A DNA stretch of 64,000 nt from Halopseudomonas xiamenensis. GTDB lineage: Bacteria > Pseudomonadota > Gammaproteobacteria > Pseudomonadales > Pseudomonadaceae. The notes under the pieces were generated by a model, which was not told the DNA's origin, did no database searches, and saw only the letters and a program-made list of their open reading frames with translations. The position numbers were made by a program, and so were the translations under genes. This document shows positions 33,541-44,824 of the stretch, piece after piece. The stretch lies in NCBI RefSeq assembly GCF_014219065.1, contig NZ_JACLGO010000014.1:41154-105153 (forward strand). The letters are read 5' to 3'. The first letter of the stretch is position 1. The number at the start of each line of letters is the position of its first letter.

Positions 33541-34036
33541 ATACAGGTTGGCCCCGTATGCATGCCTTCCTAGCAGACCAGCAGGCATATGCTGGGTCGG
33601 ATAACGATGCTGATGCTTCGTCCCGACATTTCGATGAAGAGCTTTGCGCTCTGGTATTGAGTTGCACCTGCGCTTCTCAGCGAGGGTAAGGCAGGCGCAA
33701 CTGTCCCTAGGCAGGGGCAGTACGCCGCCCCTAGGGCACGTTTTTTTAGCTGCAACCAATTTGTTTCCAAATGTTGCAGTCACCACGTTTTGGTCAAATT
33801 TCAACCATAAAACGCGGATTTTACGGCATCTATGTGCCTAGAGATACAGCAGCTCCGCCACCGTACCCTTGTGCTTACTAGCAACTTCAATATGCTGTTT
33901 TTTCTTGTTTTTCAACAAGTTGACATCAAACAGGCCAGCTACCCTACGTCACGAGCGCGACACGTGTCGCACAGGTTGGGTTATCCTACCCCACTTCCGC
34001 TATCGACGGTATGACCCTCTAGCCACAGGACTCCAG
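33541..34036. other. Gene-free stretch of 496 bases between intron 5' end and M16 gene
   Basis: Lower in GC than the rest of the window and without a convincing gene. It includes the 5' exon flank of the intron, a stem CCCTAGG/CCTAGGG (33703-33736) followed on the plus strand by CACGTTTTTTT, an inverted repeat CTGCAAC/GTTGCAG (33750-33756 and 33773-33779), and a TTGACA hexamer at 33920-33925 that may be a -35 element for the M16 operon. The original ftsY promoter is presumably here too, on the minus strand. Confidence 0.6.
33703..33747 (+). terminator. Terminator-like hairpin with T-run
   Basis: CCCTAGG pairs with CCTAGGG (with an internal GGC/GCC pairing) and is followed by ACGTTTTTTT on the plus strand. 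No plus-strand gene ends just upstream, so it may be a remnant of a disrupted region or part of a mobile-element footprint. Confidence 0.4.
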
Positions 34037-35398
34037 ATGCACATGGCGCGGCGCTCATTATTTTTCATTCTATTACTGCTGGTCGGCCTGACCAGCAGTG
34101 TCCAGGCCAACGACACCCGACAGCCAACCCACGAATTCACCCTGGACAATGGCCTCAAGGTCATCGTCCGCGAGGACCATCGCGCCCCCGTGGTGGTCTC
34201 TCAACTGTGGTACCGGGTCGGCAGCAGCTATGAGCCACCGGGCCGCACCGGACTGTCCCACGCCCTGGAGCACATGATGTTCAAGGGCAGCGAGCGCTTG
34301 GCGCCGGGCCAGGCCTCGCACCTGCTGAGCAGCCTCGGTGCCCAGGAAAACGCTTTCACCAGCCGCGACTACACCGCCTACTACCAGGTGCTCAGCCGGG
34401 ATCAGTTGGCCATCGCCCTGGAGCTGGAAGCCGAACGCATGCACGGTCTGACCCTGCCCGAGGACGAGTTCCTGCGCGAGATGGAGGTGATCAAGGAGGA
34501 GCGCCGCCTGCGCGTGGACGACAACCCCAGCAGCCTGGCCTACGAGCGCTTCCTGACCTTGGCGCACATGGCCAGCCCCTACGCCCAGCCGGTGATCGGC
34601 TGGATGCATGACCTGGACCGCCTCAGCGTGGAGGATCTGCGCGAGTGGTATCGGCGTTATTACCAACCGAGCAATGCCATCCTGGTGGTGGTCGGCGATG
34701 TCCAGCTGGAGGCGGTGCGCAGCCTGGTCGAACGCTACTTCGGCCCGCTGGACAATACGCCCAGCCCTGCTGCCAGGGCGCCGCTGGAACTGCCCGCCGG
34801 TGGTGAACGCAGCCTGACCGTCAACCTGCCGGTGCAGATGCCCAGCCTGCTGCTCGGCTTCAACGTGCCCACCCTGAGTACCGCCGAACAGGCCTGGGAA
34901 GTACACGCCCTGCGCCTACTCGAAGCGGTGCTCGATGGCGGCTACAGCGCCCGCCTGGCCAGCCGCCTGGAGCGTGCCGATGCCGTGGCCACCGCCGCCT
35001 CGGCCAACTATGAAGGCTTCGCCCGCGGCGACAGCCTGTTCTTCCTCTCCGGGGTACCCAACCAGTCCCGTCAGGTCAGCCTCGAACAGCTGGAACAGGC
35101 ACTCTGGGAGCAGATCGATGAGCTCAAACAGACGCCGCCAAGCCAGGAAGAACTCAACCGGGTGCAGGCGCAGATGACTGCGCAGCTGGTCTACGCCCAG
35201 GACAGCATCAGTCACCAGGCCAACCAGATCGGCATGCTGGAAAGCATCGGCCTGCCGTGGACCCTGCTGGATGAGGACATTGCCGCGCTGGAGGCGATCA
35301 CCCCGGAGCAGATCAGCGAGGTCGCCCGGCGTTACCTGGTACCCGAGCGCCTGACCCGCGCGCATATTCTGCCTGTTGCCACCGAGGAGGAGCGCTGA
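34037..35398 (+). CDS. M16 (pitrilysin) family zinc metallopeptidase
   Basis: A 453-residue exported peptidase. The signal peptide covers about residues 1-25 (SLFFILLLLVGLTSSVQA). The inverted zinc motif HxxEH is present as HALEH (His75, Glu78, His79), with the downstream Glu in MEVIKEERR (about 150-155). I chose ATG 34037 because AGGA sits 7 nt upstream; longer readings upstream lack hydrophobic signal and ribosome site. Its stop overlaps the start of a second M16-like gene that lacks the zinc motif, so the two probably form a heterodimer in the periplasm. Confidence 0.92.
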   Translation: MHMARRSLFFILLLLVGLTSSVQANDTRQPTHEFTLDNGLKVIVREDHRAPVVVSQLWYRVGSSYEPPGRTGLSHALEHMMFKGSERLAPGQASHLLSSLGAQENAFTSRDYTAYYQVLSRDQLAIALELEAERMHGLTLPEDEFLREMEVIKEERRLRVDDNPSSLAYERFLTLAHMASPYAQPVIGWMHDLDRLSVEDLREWYRRYYQPSNAILVVVGDVQLEAVRSLVERYFGPLDNTPSPAARAPLELPAGGERSLTVNLPVQMPSLLLGFNVPTLSTAEQAWEVHALRLLEAVLDGGYSARLASRLERADAVATAASANYEGFARGDSLFFLSGVPNQSRQVSLEQLEQALWEQIDELKQTPPSQEELNRVQAQMTAQLVYAQDSISHQANQIGMLESIGLPWTLLDEDIAALEAITPEQISEVARRYLVPERLTRAHILPVATEEER

Positions 35399-36966
35399 TG
35401 GCCGCTGCAACATCCAAACGGCGCTGGGCGCTGATTCTGCTGCTGTTGATCGCCCTGGTCGCAGCGCTGTTGCTGCTGCGCGAACCGGCACCAGAGGCAC
35501 CACAGCCGGCACCCGAGCAGACCAGCCAGCCGGTCGCCGCGGCCGACCCCGAGGCGCAGCCCGATGCGGTAGAGGAACTGCTGCCCGAACTGGATTCGCT
35601 GCAGCACATCGACCTGCAGCAACCGCCGGCCCGGCGCAACCTGGACCTGCAGCACTGGACCACCAGCCAGGGCACGCGGGTCTACTTCATGCCCGCCGAG
35701 GAGCTCCCGATGCTCGACGTGCAACTGCTGTTCGCTGCCGGCGCCAGCCGCGACGGCGAGCTGCCGGGGCTGGCGACCATGACCAACGCCATGCTCAACG
35801 AGGGCAGCGGCAACAAGGACGCCGGTGCCATCGCCGCCGGCTTCGAGCGGCTGGGTGCCGAGTTTTCCAACAGCTCGCACCGGGACATGGCACTGGCCGG
35901 CCTGCGCAGCCTGACCGCCGCGGACAAGCTCGACCCAGCACTGGCGCTGTTCGCCGAGGTCATCGCCCGCCCGAGCTTCCCCGCGGATGCCTTCGAGCGC
36001 CTGCGCAACCAGCTGCTGGCCAGCCTGCAGTTCCGCCTGCAGCGCCCTTCGGCACTGGCCAGCGAGGCCTTCTGGGCTGACCTGTATGCGCAGCACCCCT
36101 ATGGCAGCCTGCCCGAAGGCACCGCCGAGAGCCTGGCCGAACTGAATCCCGACACGCTGCGTCAGTTCCACCAGCAGTACTACAGCGCCGGCAACGCGGT
36201 GATCGCGCTGGTCGGCGCCATCGACCGCGAGCGCGCCGAGCGCATTGCCCAGCGGCTGGCCGATGCCCTGCCCCAGGGTCCGGCCGCCGCCCCCATCGGC
36301 GAGCCGCTGCCGATTGCCTCCAGCCACCGGCATATCGACTTCAACGGCCAGCAGACCCATATCCTGGTCGGCCAGCATGGCATCAGCCGGCACGACCCGG
36401 ACTATGCGGCGCTGTACGTCGGCAACCAGATTCTCGGCGGCTCGGGCTTCGGCTCACGGCTGATGCAGGAAATCCGCGAGAGCCGCGGCCTGTCCTACTC
36501 GGTCAGCAGCCGGCTGGTACCGATGCAGGCCACCGGCCCGGTGATGGTCAGCATGCAGACCCGTGCCGACCAGGTGGACCTGGCGCTGTCGGTAATCCAC
36601 CAGAGCCTCGACGAATTCATCAGCGAAGGGCCGACCGAGGCCGAACTGCTGCGCACCAAGCGACAGATCAATGGCGAGTTCCCGCTGAGTACCGCCAACA
36701 ATGCCGCCATCGTCGCCCAGCTCGGGGTGATCGGTTTCTACGGCCTGCCGCTGAATCACCTGCAGCTGTTCCTCGACCAGGTGCAGGCACTGACCACCGA
36801 GGATATCCGCGACGCCTTCGCCCGGCACTTCCACCCCGACCGGCGGCTGGTCATCACCGTCGGTCCGGCGCTGGTCATCCAGCAGGACCCGGAGGATCTG
36901 CCGAGCCAGGGTGAGGCACCGGCGCCACTGGATGCCGACCCGGCCCTCGCGGAGCCGCAGGCATGA
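35398..36966 (+). CDS. M16-family protein lacking the zinc-binding motif (inactive partner)
   Basis: A 522-residue protein with an N-terminal membrane anchor or signal (WALILLLLIALVAALLLL, about 10-28) and a Pro/Ala/Glu-rich linker. The M16 fold is seen in LDVQLLFAAGASRDGELPG and ILGGSGFGSRLMQEIRESRGLSYSV. At the position of HxxEH the sequence reads ATMTNAMLNEG, so zinc binding and catalysis are predicted lost. The active/inactive pairing with the preceding gene, sharing an ATGA-type overlap, is typical of pseudomonad M16 pairs. The stop overlaps rsmD. Confidence 0.9.
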   Translation: MAAATSKRRWALILLLLIALVAALLLLREPAPEAPQPAPEQTSQPVAAADPEAQPDAVEELLPELDSLQHIDLQQPPARRNLDLQHWTTSQGTRVYFMPAEELPMLDVQLLFAAGASRDGELPGLATMTNAMLNEGSGNKDAGAIAAGFERLGAEFSNSSHRDMALAGLRSLTAADKLDPALALFAEVIARPSFPADAFERLRNQLLASLQFRLQRPSALASEAFWADLYAQHPYGSLPEGTAESLAELNPDTLRQFHQQYYSAGNAVIALVGAIDRERAERIAQRLADALPQGPAAAPIGEPLPIASSHRHIDFNGQQTHILVGQHGISRHDPDYAALYVGNQILGGSGFGSRLMQEIRESRGLSYSVSSRLVPMQATGPVMVSMQTRADQVDLALSVIHQSLDEFISEGPTEAELLRTKRQINGEFPLSTANNAAIVAQLGVIGFYGLPLNHLQLFLDQVQALTTEDIRDAFARHFHPDRRLVITVGPALVIQQDPEDLPSQGEAPAPLDADPALAEPQA

Positions 36967-37550
36967 AGCAAACCAAAGCCCGCCAGAGCCAGCTGCGCAT
37001 CATCGCCGGCGAGTGGCGCAGCCGTCGTTTCAGCTTCACCGAGCAACCCGGGCTGCGGCCCACCCCCGACCGGGTCCGGGAGACGCTGTTCAACTGGCTG
37101 AGCGGGGATATCGAAGGAGCACACTGCCTCGACCCGTTCGCCGGCAGCGGCGCCCTGACCCTGGAAGCCCTGTCCCGCGGCGCCGCCCGGGTACTGGCCT
37201 GCGACCTGAGCCGCGAGGTGGTGGCAACGCTGCGCGGCCATCTGCAGACCCTGCACTGCGAGCGTGGCGAAGTACGTCAACAGGATGCCCTGGGCCTGCT
37301 GGCCGGCACGCCGGAGGCGCCCTTCGATGTGGTGTTTATCGACCCGCCCTTTCACCAGGACCTGCTGATCCCGGCCTGCACCGCGCTGGAAGCCAACGGC
37401 TGGCTGAGCGCCAACGCCCTCATCTACACCGAAAGCGAAACCGCACCGGAGCGCCTGAGCTGGCCAGCGAACTGGCAGCTGCATCGGAACAAGAAAGCCG
37501 GGCAGGTCTGGTACAGCCTGTGGCAGCGACAGCAACCTACCCGGGTGTAG
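36963..37550 (+). CDS. rsmD: 16S rRNA (guanine(966)-N(2))-methyltransferase
   Basis: Methylates G966 of 16S rRNA. It has 195 residues, the normal length. RIIAGEWRSRRF, RPTPDRVRETLFNWL, DPFAGSGALTLEALSRGA (SAM binding) and the catalytic DPPF in VVFIDPPFH are all present. It overlaps the M16-like gene by 4 nt. The TAG stop lies inside the start of an intergenic repeat (37547 onward), so the repeat may have set the C-terminus. Confidence 0.95.
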   Translation: MKQTKARQSQLRIIAGEWRSRRFSFTEQPGLRPTPDRVRETLFNWLSGDIEGAHCLDPFAGSGALTLEALSRGAARVLACDLSREVVATLRGHLQTLHCERGEVRQQDALGLLAGTPEAPFDVVFIDPPFHQDLLIPACTALEANGWLSANALIYTESETAPERLSWPANWQLHRNKKAGQVWYSLWQRQQPTRV

Positions 37551-37645
37551 CGCCTGGGGGTGTAGCCCCCCGGTCCGCGTTCGGGCGCTACGCCTGCGGC
37601 CTCGCGGCCAACTCACCCCTGTCGTCGCGCAGGCGCGCGACAACC
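37547..37645. repeat. Intergenic repeat, GTAGC...GCTAC family (copy 2)
   Basis: GTAGC (37547-37551) and GCTAC (37587-37591) flank GTGTAGCCCCCCGGTCCGCG and TTCGGGC. A second hairpin GTCGTCGCG/CGCGACAAC follows (37621-37645). It matches the copy downstream of the S8 peptidase (13589-13700) in order and sequence. It begins within the last codons of rsmD. Confidence 0.65.
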
Positions 37646-37691
37646 CGAAAGCTGCCCCCCCGGCCCCGACAGCCTGCCGGGCAGGCTTTGA

Positions 37692-40210
<2,519 letters not shown>

Positions 40211-40297
40211 TCCATCCCCTCACTGGGCCAGCCCCTGCCACCCTTGCCGTCCCAAACCTCGTCATCCTTCCCAAGCCCCGTCATCCTTCCCACACCT

Positions 40298-40382
40298 CGT
40301 CATCCTTCGCGCAGGCGAAGGATCCACCGGCAACTCCGAGCCTGCCGGCACCATGGATCCTTCGCCTGCGCGAAGGATGACG
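40298..40382. repeat. Long-armed palindromic repeat, CGTCATCCTTCGC family (copy C)
   Basis: Perfect 29-bp arms (40298-40326 and 40354-40382) around a 27-nt loop. The reverse complement of the loop begins TGGTGCCGGC and resembles the loop of copy A, so this copy lies in the opposite orientation. Degenerate direct copies of TCGTCATCCTTCCC precede it (40257-40297). It sits between convergent ggt and transporter genes. Confidence 0.92.
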
Positions 40383-40433
40383 GGGAAGAAAGATGACGGA
40401 GCAGAAGGTGACAAAGCCCCCGTCCAGGTCAGG

Positions 40434-42257
40434 TCAGGCCAGACTGACCGCCTGTTCCAGGCGCTGGGCCTCATCCGCCGATACCCGCTGTGCCAGCCCG
40501 AGATGCCCGCGCCGCAGGTGTCGGCGCACGCGCAGCATGTAGTGCAGGTCATTGAGCAGCGAGGTGGCCTGCCAGCCATCCAGCTCGCGGTTGCGCAGAT
40601 GCTGTTGCAGGTCACGCTGGAAGGCCTCGGCGAATAGCCGGTCCTGCGCCTCACCGTGCTCCAGCCATTGCTCCCGGTCCGGGGCGTCACCGGCCACTTC
40701 CAGCCAGTGACGCAATTCCAGCAGCGACAGCCCGCCCTGTTCCCGCAGCCGGGTGTATGTCTCACGGATCAGCGGCTGGCTGCTGTCGATCTGCTGGCGC
40801 AGGTTGCTCTGCAGGTGCTTGGCCGCCTTGACCGCACTGACCAGATCCCGCGCGGCGGTGGTGGCGTTGAGCAGCGCCTGCTGCTGCTCCGGCAACAGCG
40901 AGACGTCGATATGCGAGAGGAAGTCGACGATATCGGCATACACGCCCTTGATGTGACGCTCATACAGGGCATCGGCATCCTCGCGCATGGCCAGCGGCAC
41001 CGGCTGGCGTACCTGCTCATGCAGCTCGGCGGGTGTCAGCTCGGCCAGTCTCGAGGGCAGGTACAGCGCCGCCCCGACCACCTGCCGGCTCAACTGCGCC
41101 AGATGCTGCAACTCCTGGTCCAGCACCTTGAGCGCGGTATCGGCGTGCAGCAGCGCCGAATCGTTGATGTACAGTGCCCGGGTACGCGGCTGCTCGCTGA
41201 GCATGCCGCCACCTTCGGGCAGCGGTTCGCTGTCGGGCAGCCAGCGCTCCAGCGCGCGGACCAGCAGGAAACTCCAGGGCAGCACCAGCGCCAGGCCGAA
41301 GACGTTGTACAGCGTATGGAAGATCGCCAGCTTGAGCATGTGCGCATCCGGCGCCAGCCCGCCCAGCTCGGCCAGCCATTCCACCGCCGCCATCAACTGG
41401 TGCAGCAGCAGCAGCGCGGCACCGGCGGTGACCAGGTTGAAGATCAGATGGGTGGCGGCAATCCGTCGCCCCGCATTATTGCTGCCGATGGCGGCGAACA
41501 GCGTCGGGGCGATGGAGCCCAGGTTGGCGCCGATCACCAGCGCCAGGGCGTTGTCGTATTGCAACTGGCCGGCCGCCAGCGCCGCCAGAACCAGCACCAG
41601 AGTGGCATGGCTGGATTGCATGATCACCGTCGCCACGGTGCCGATCAGCACGAACAGCAGCACCCCGGCCCAGCCCCCAACCGCGTGCTGGCCCGGCTCG
41701 AACGCCCCGGTGCCAAAGCTGCTGAAGCCGGTTTTCATCAGATCGATGCCAAGAAAGACCAGGCCAATGCCCAGCAGTGCCAGCCCCGTACCGCGCTCGC
41801 GGCTGCTGTCACGCCGCGCCAGAAACACTCCGAACGCCAGCATCGGCATCGACAACTGCGCCATGTCCAGCTTGAGACCGGCCAGCGCGATCAGCCAGGC
41901 GCCGGAGGTGGTGCCGAGGTTGGCCCCCAGCACCAGACCTACCCCGCCCAGGGTATTGATCAGGCCGGCACTGAGAAAAGCCACACTCAGCAGGGTGACC
42001 AGGGCGCTGGACTGCACCAGCGCCGTACCCACCACCCCAACCGCCAGGCTGCGCCACAGGCCACTGGTGCTCCACTTCAACCAGCGCTCCAGGGCACCAC
42101 CGGAGAAGGCCCGGAAGCCCTCTTCCAGCCGCCCGATACCCAGCACGAACAGCGCCACGCCGGCCGCCAGCGTGGCCAGTTGCGCGCTCCATATCATCAA
42201 GCCGAGCAGTACCAGCAGCAGGCCCGGCAACCAGGCCCGCTCGACTATCTTTCGCAT
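40434..42257 (-). CDS. Na+/phosphate cotransporter family protein with PhoU-like C-terminus
   Basis: A 607-residue inner-membrane protein. The N-terminal half has duplicated Na/Pi cotransporter repeats with QSS motifs (GTALVQSSALVTLLSVAFL and TVATVIMQSSHATLVLVLAAL), which form the substrate path in the NptA/PNaS family. About eight membrane segments are followed by a helical PhoU-like cytoplasmic domain (about 350-607). Likely sodium-coupled phosphate uptake or efflux; direction is not deducible. Single gene on the minus strand. Confidence 0.87.
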   Translation of the reverse strand: MRKIVERAWLPGLLLVLLGLMIWSAQLATLAAGVALFVLGIGRLEEGFRAFSGGALERWLKWSTSGLWRSLAVGVVGTALVQSSALVTLLSVAFLSAGLINTLGGVGLVLGANLGTTSGAWLIALAGLKLDMAQLSMPMLAFGVFLARRDSSRERGTGLALLGIGLVFLGIDLMKTGFSSFGTGAFEPGQHAVGGWAGVLLFVLIGTVATVIMQSSHATLVLVLAALAAGQLQYDNALALVIGANLGSIAPTLFAAIGSNNAGRRIAATHLIFNLVTAGAALLLLHQLMAAVEWLAELGGLAPDAHMLKLAIFHTLYNVFGLALVLPWSFLLVRALERWLPDSEPLPEGGGMLSEQPRTRALYINDSALLHADTALKVLDQELQHLAQLSRQVVGAALYLPSRLAELTPAELHEQVRQPVPLAMREDADALYERHIKGVYADIVDFLSHIDVSLLPEQQQALLNATTAARDLVSAVKAAKHLQSNLRQQIDSSQPLIRETYTRLREQGGLSLLELRHWLEVAGDAPDREQWLEHGEAQDRLFAEAFQRDLQQHLRNRELDGWQATSLLNDLHYMLRVRRHLRRGHLGLAQRVSADEAQRLEQAVSLA

Positions 42258-42321
42258 AAGCCCCGACTACCCGACAGACAGGCCCCGGTCGCCGCTTCCT
42301 GCGGTACCGATATCGCCTCGC

Positions 42322-42660
42322 TCAGAGATTCTCGTCGCGCTGCTTGCGACCGTAACCGCTCTTGGTGCAACCCAGACAACGCATGAAGGTTTCCTTGCCC
42401 GGACGCACCACCAGTTCCTGGCCCGCCTCGGCGGTATTGCCGGCCAGCGCGGTGAACGGCAGGCTGATGACGAAGGCCGCGGCACCCACGGCGGTGATCG
42501 CCGCGCCGATCGGCCGGGCGATGACCAGATCACCGACCATGGCGAAGATGCCGGGGTTCTCGACGTGTTCCTGATAACCGAAGTTGGCCTCGGTGGCCAT
42601 GACGCTGCCGGCCAGCAGCAGACCGGCGGACAGGGCAGTGAAGTGACGTAGCAGGCGCAT
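42322..42660 (-). CDS. Hypothetical exported membrane protein with C-terminal CLGC motif
   Basis: A 112-residue protein with an N-terminal signal peptide ([13 protein letters not shown], cleavage about residue 22) and a single hydrophobic segment at about 52-72 ([25 protein letters not shown]). The conserved-looking tail is [22 protein letters not shown] do not recognise its function. The Cys pair in CLGC could bind metal or form a disulfide. ATG 42660 follows AGGG. It lies alone between the transporter and a GGDEF/EAL gene on the same strand. Confidence 0.72.
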   Translation of the reverse strand: MRLLRHFTALSAGLLLAGSVMATEANFGYQEHVENPGIFAMVGDLVIARPIGAAITAVGAAAFVISLPFTALAGNTAEAGQELVVRPGKETFMRCLGCTKSGYGRKQRDENL

Positions 42661-42806
42661 ATGTGTAATCCCTGATGGTGAGCCCGATGGAGCATCGTTT
42701 ATTGTTCAGCGCACCCCTTCCCGGAGTGCACTCAATGGCCATTGTAGGCGCATTCACGCTATTAGGAAACGCGACGCGGGCAAAGCGCTACCAGACGCAC
42801 ATTTTC

Positions 42807-44588
42807 TCAGCCGGCCTCGCCTAGCCACTCGCACAGCTCCGCCAGCGACATTGGCGAGGCGTACCAGCAACCCTGCCCCAGCGTGCAACCCAGCTCCTGC
42901 AGGCACGCCATCTGCGCCACGCTATCGGTGCCCTGCGCCAGGGTGCGCACGTCCAGCGCCGCAGCCATGTCCAGCACAGCGCGAATGATCGCTCTATCAG
43001 TGATGCTGTCGGGCAGATCCGCCGTGAACATACGGTCGATCTTCAGGATGCTGGCGGGCAGCTCCTTCAGACGGGCAAGAGAGACATGTCCGGAACCAAA
43101 GTTGCCCACCCCCAGACTGATACCGGCCTCGGCCAGCGTCAGCAGGTTCTGCCGCGCCGGTGCGCTGGTGTCCATGACACTTTCCTCGATGACCTCCAGC
43201 TCCAGATGACGGGGAGCCAGGCCATGCTCCTCGAGCAGGCCCTGCACCATTGCCGCGAACCCCGGCACCCGGAGCAGAGCCGGGCCGATGCGTACGGCCA
43301 CCCGCGCGTCCAGCAGCCCATCGGCCATGAGCAGGGCCTTGTCCCGACAAGCCTGCTGCAAGGCCCAGCGTTCGATACCGGACGCCAGCCCATGCGCCCG
43401 GGCCGCAGACATGAACTGCTCGGGCATTACCAGGCCCTGCTCGGAGCGCCAGCGCAGCATGGCCTGAAGACCGGCAGGTTGCAGGCTGTGCATATCGAAT
43501 TGCAACTGGTAGTGCAGTTCCAGCTGCCCGCGCGCCACGGCCTGGCGCAATCCAGCCAGTTGCCGAGAGGCCATGGCACTGCGCTCGCGCAGCGCTTCGC
43601 TGAACATGCCGACCCGGTCACCGCCGTCCAGCTTGGCCTGGTACATGGCGATATCCGCCTCATCCAGCAGGTCCTCCGCGCTCTGCTGCTCGGTCAGCAG
43701 GCTGATACCAATACTGGCGGTGACCTGCACCGACAGGCCCCTCAAGCTGAATGGCTGCTGCAGGCTGTCAACCAGGCGAGCCCCGAGCCTCTGCGCCAAT
43801 ACCGGATCATTGTCCAGGTGGGCCAGCACCACGAACTCGTCACCGCCGAGCCTGCCCAGCAGATCGAGATCACGCAGCCGGCAGCGCAGGCGCTCGGCCA
43901 CCCGTTTGAGCAGCAGATCCCCCAGCCGGTGGCCGTACCGGTCATTCACCGCCTTGAACCCATCCAGGTCGATGAACAGCACGGCCAGACAACGCCCCGC
44001 AGCACGGCACTGCTGCAGTGCCTGCGTCAGACGGCGCAGGAAATGTTCACGATTGGGGCAGCCGGTCAGGCTGTCATGGGAGGCGAGGAAGGTGATGCGC
44101 TCGGTGTGCCGGCGCTGTTCGGTAACGTCATGGCAGGTAATCGCCAGCATTTCCCGTCCCTGCCACATGAGGCTGCCGACGCCCAGGCGCAGGGCACGTT
44201 CTTCACCGTCGCGGCACAGTCCCGTCACCTCCCGCCGTACGGACTGCGCGGCAAGCCAGGGGCTCTCCTGGCCCGAGGGCGCGGGCAGTCTCATCAAGAG
44301 CGAGACAGGCTGATTCAGCGCCTGATCAGCGCCATAGCGGAACAGCTCGAGAGCGGCCCGGCTGGCCGAGCGGATGATCCCCCGCTCATCGATAACCAGC
44401 ACGCCATCGGCCAGGGCATCGAACAGGATCGCCAGGAACTCGGAGTCCCGGTCTGCCCGCAACAGATCGGCCACCCCCGCCCCCGTTTCCAGCCTGTCTC
44501 CCGGCTCTCTCACCGCAGACTCCTCATCCCCGCCATGACCAGCCAGGAAATACAGCCCACCCGATACCGGGCGGGGCATGGCCATCAT
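42807..44588 (-). CDS. PAS-GGDEF protein with degenerate EAL domain (predicted diguanylate cyclase)
   Basis: A 593-residue soluble protein with a PAS domain (about 45-165), GGDEF (motif residues 248-252) and an EAL-like domain (about 335-590). The GGDEF site is intact and an RxxD inhibitory site, RDLD at 239-242, lies at the canonical five-residue spacing. The EAL domain has lost key residues: LQAML replaces EALxR, VGNFGSG replaces DDFGTG, and QGTDS replaces EGVE. It is predicted to synthesise c-di-GMP with product feedback while the EAL module acts only as a binding or regulatory part. The start is uncertain (ATG 44588 or 44585; weak ribosome site). Confidence 0.88.
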   Translation of the reverse strand: MMAMPRPVSGGLYFLAGHGGDEESAVREPGDRLETGAGVADLLRADRDSEFLAILFDALADGVLVIDERGIIRSASRAALELFRYGADQALNQPVSLLMRLPAPSGQESPWLAAQSVRREVTGLCRDGEERALRLGVGSLMWQGREMLAITCHDVTEQRRHTERITFLASHDSLTGCPNREHFLRRLTQALQQCRAAGRCLAVLFIDLDGFKAVNDRYGHRLGDLLLKRVAERLRCRLRDLDLLGRLGGDEFVVLAHLDNDPVLAQRLGARLVDSLQQPFSLRGLSVQVTASIGISLLTEQQSAEDLLDEADIAMYQAKLDGGDRVGMFSEALRERSAMASRQLAGLRQAVARGQLELHYQLQFDMHSLQPAGLQAMLRWRSEQGLVMPEQFMSAARAHGLASGIERWALQQACRDKALLMADGLLDARVAVRIGPALLRVPGFAAMVQGLLEEHGLAPRHLELEVIEESVMDTSAPARQNLLTLAEAGISLGVGNFGSGHVSLARLKELPASILKIDRMFTADLPDSITDRAIIRAVLDMAAALDVRTLAQGTDSVAQMACLQELGCTLGQGCWYASPMSLAELCEWLGEAG

Positions 44589-44824
44589 CCAATTAAAACT
44601 CGCCGCGGCTGCAACGATTCGCTGCTCACCTCATCAAAGCCTCAGCAGGAGCGAGGTATCTGTCCGATGAACCAGGCTCGCTTCCCCATTGTTCCAGCCT
44701 GCCGACAGCGAAAGCCATCCGAATGGTAGCACGAGAGCATTAACCATAAATCACGTAAAAAACGTAACCAAAGGCATTTCTCCTGTTACGCCGCCTCCCA
44801 CCGATAGCCTGTAGTGTTTCCTGC

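Noticed and set aside
33535..33804. An 89-codon minus-strand frame crossing the intron 5' end
   Set aside because: No homology recognised, Cys/Arg/His-rich, no ribosome site; I treat it as chance, although it stays open across the predicted splice junction.
43086..44729. A 547-codon plus-strand open frame opposite the second GGDEF protein
   Set aside because: Antisense to a gene with intact GGDEF and PAS motifs; Gln/Arg-rich low-complexity translation typical of shadow frames.
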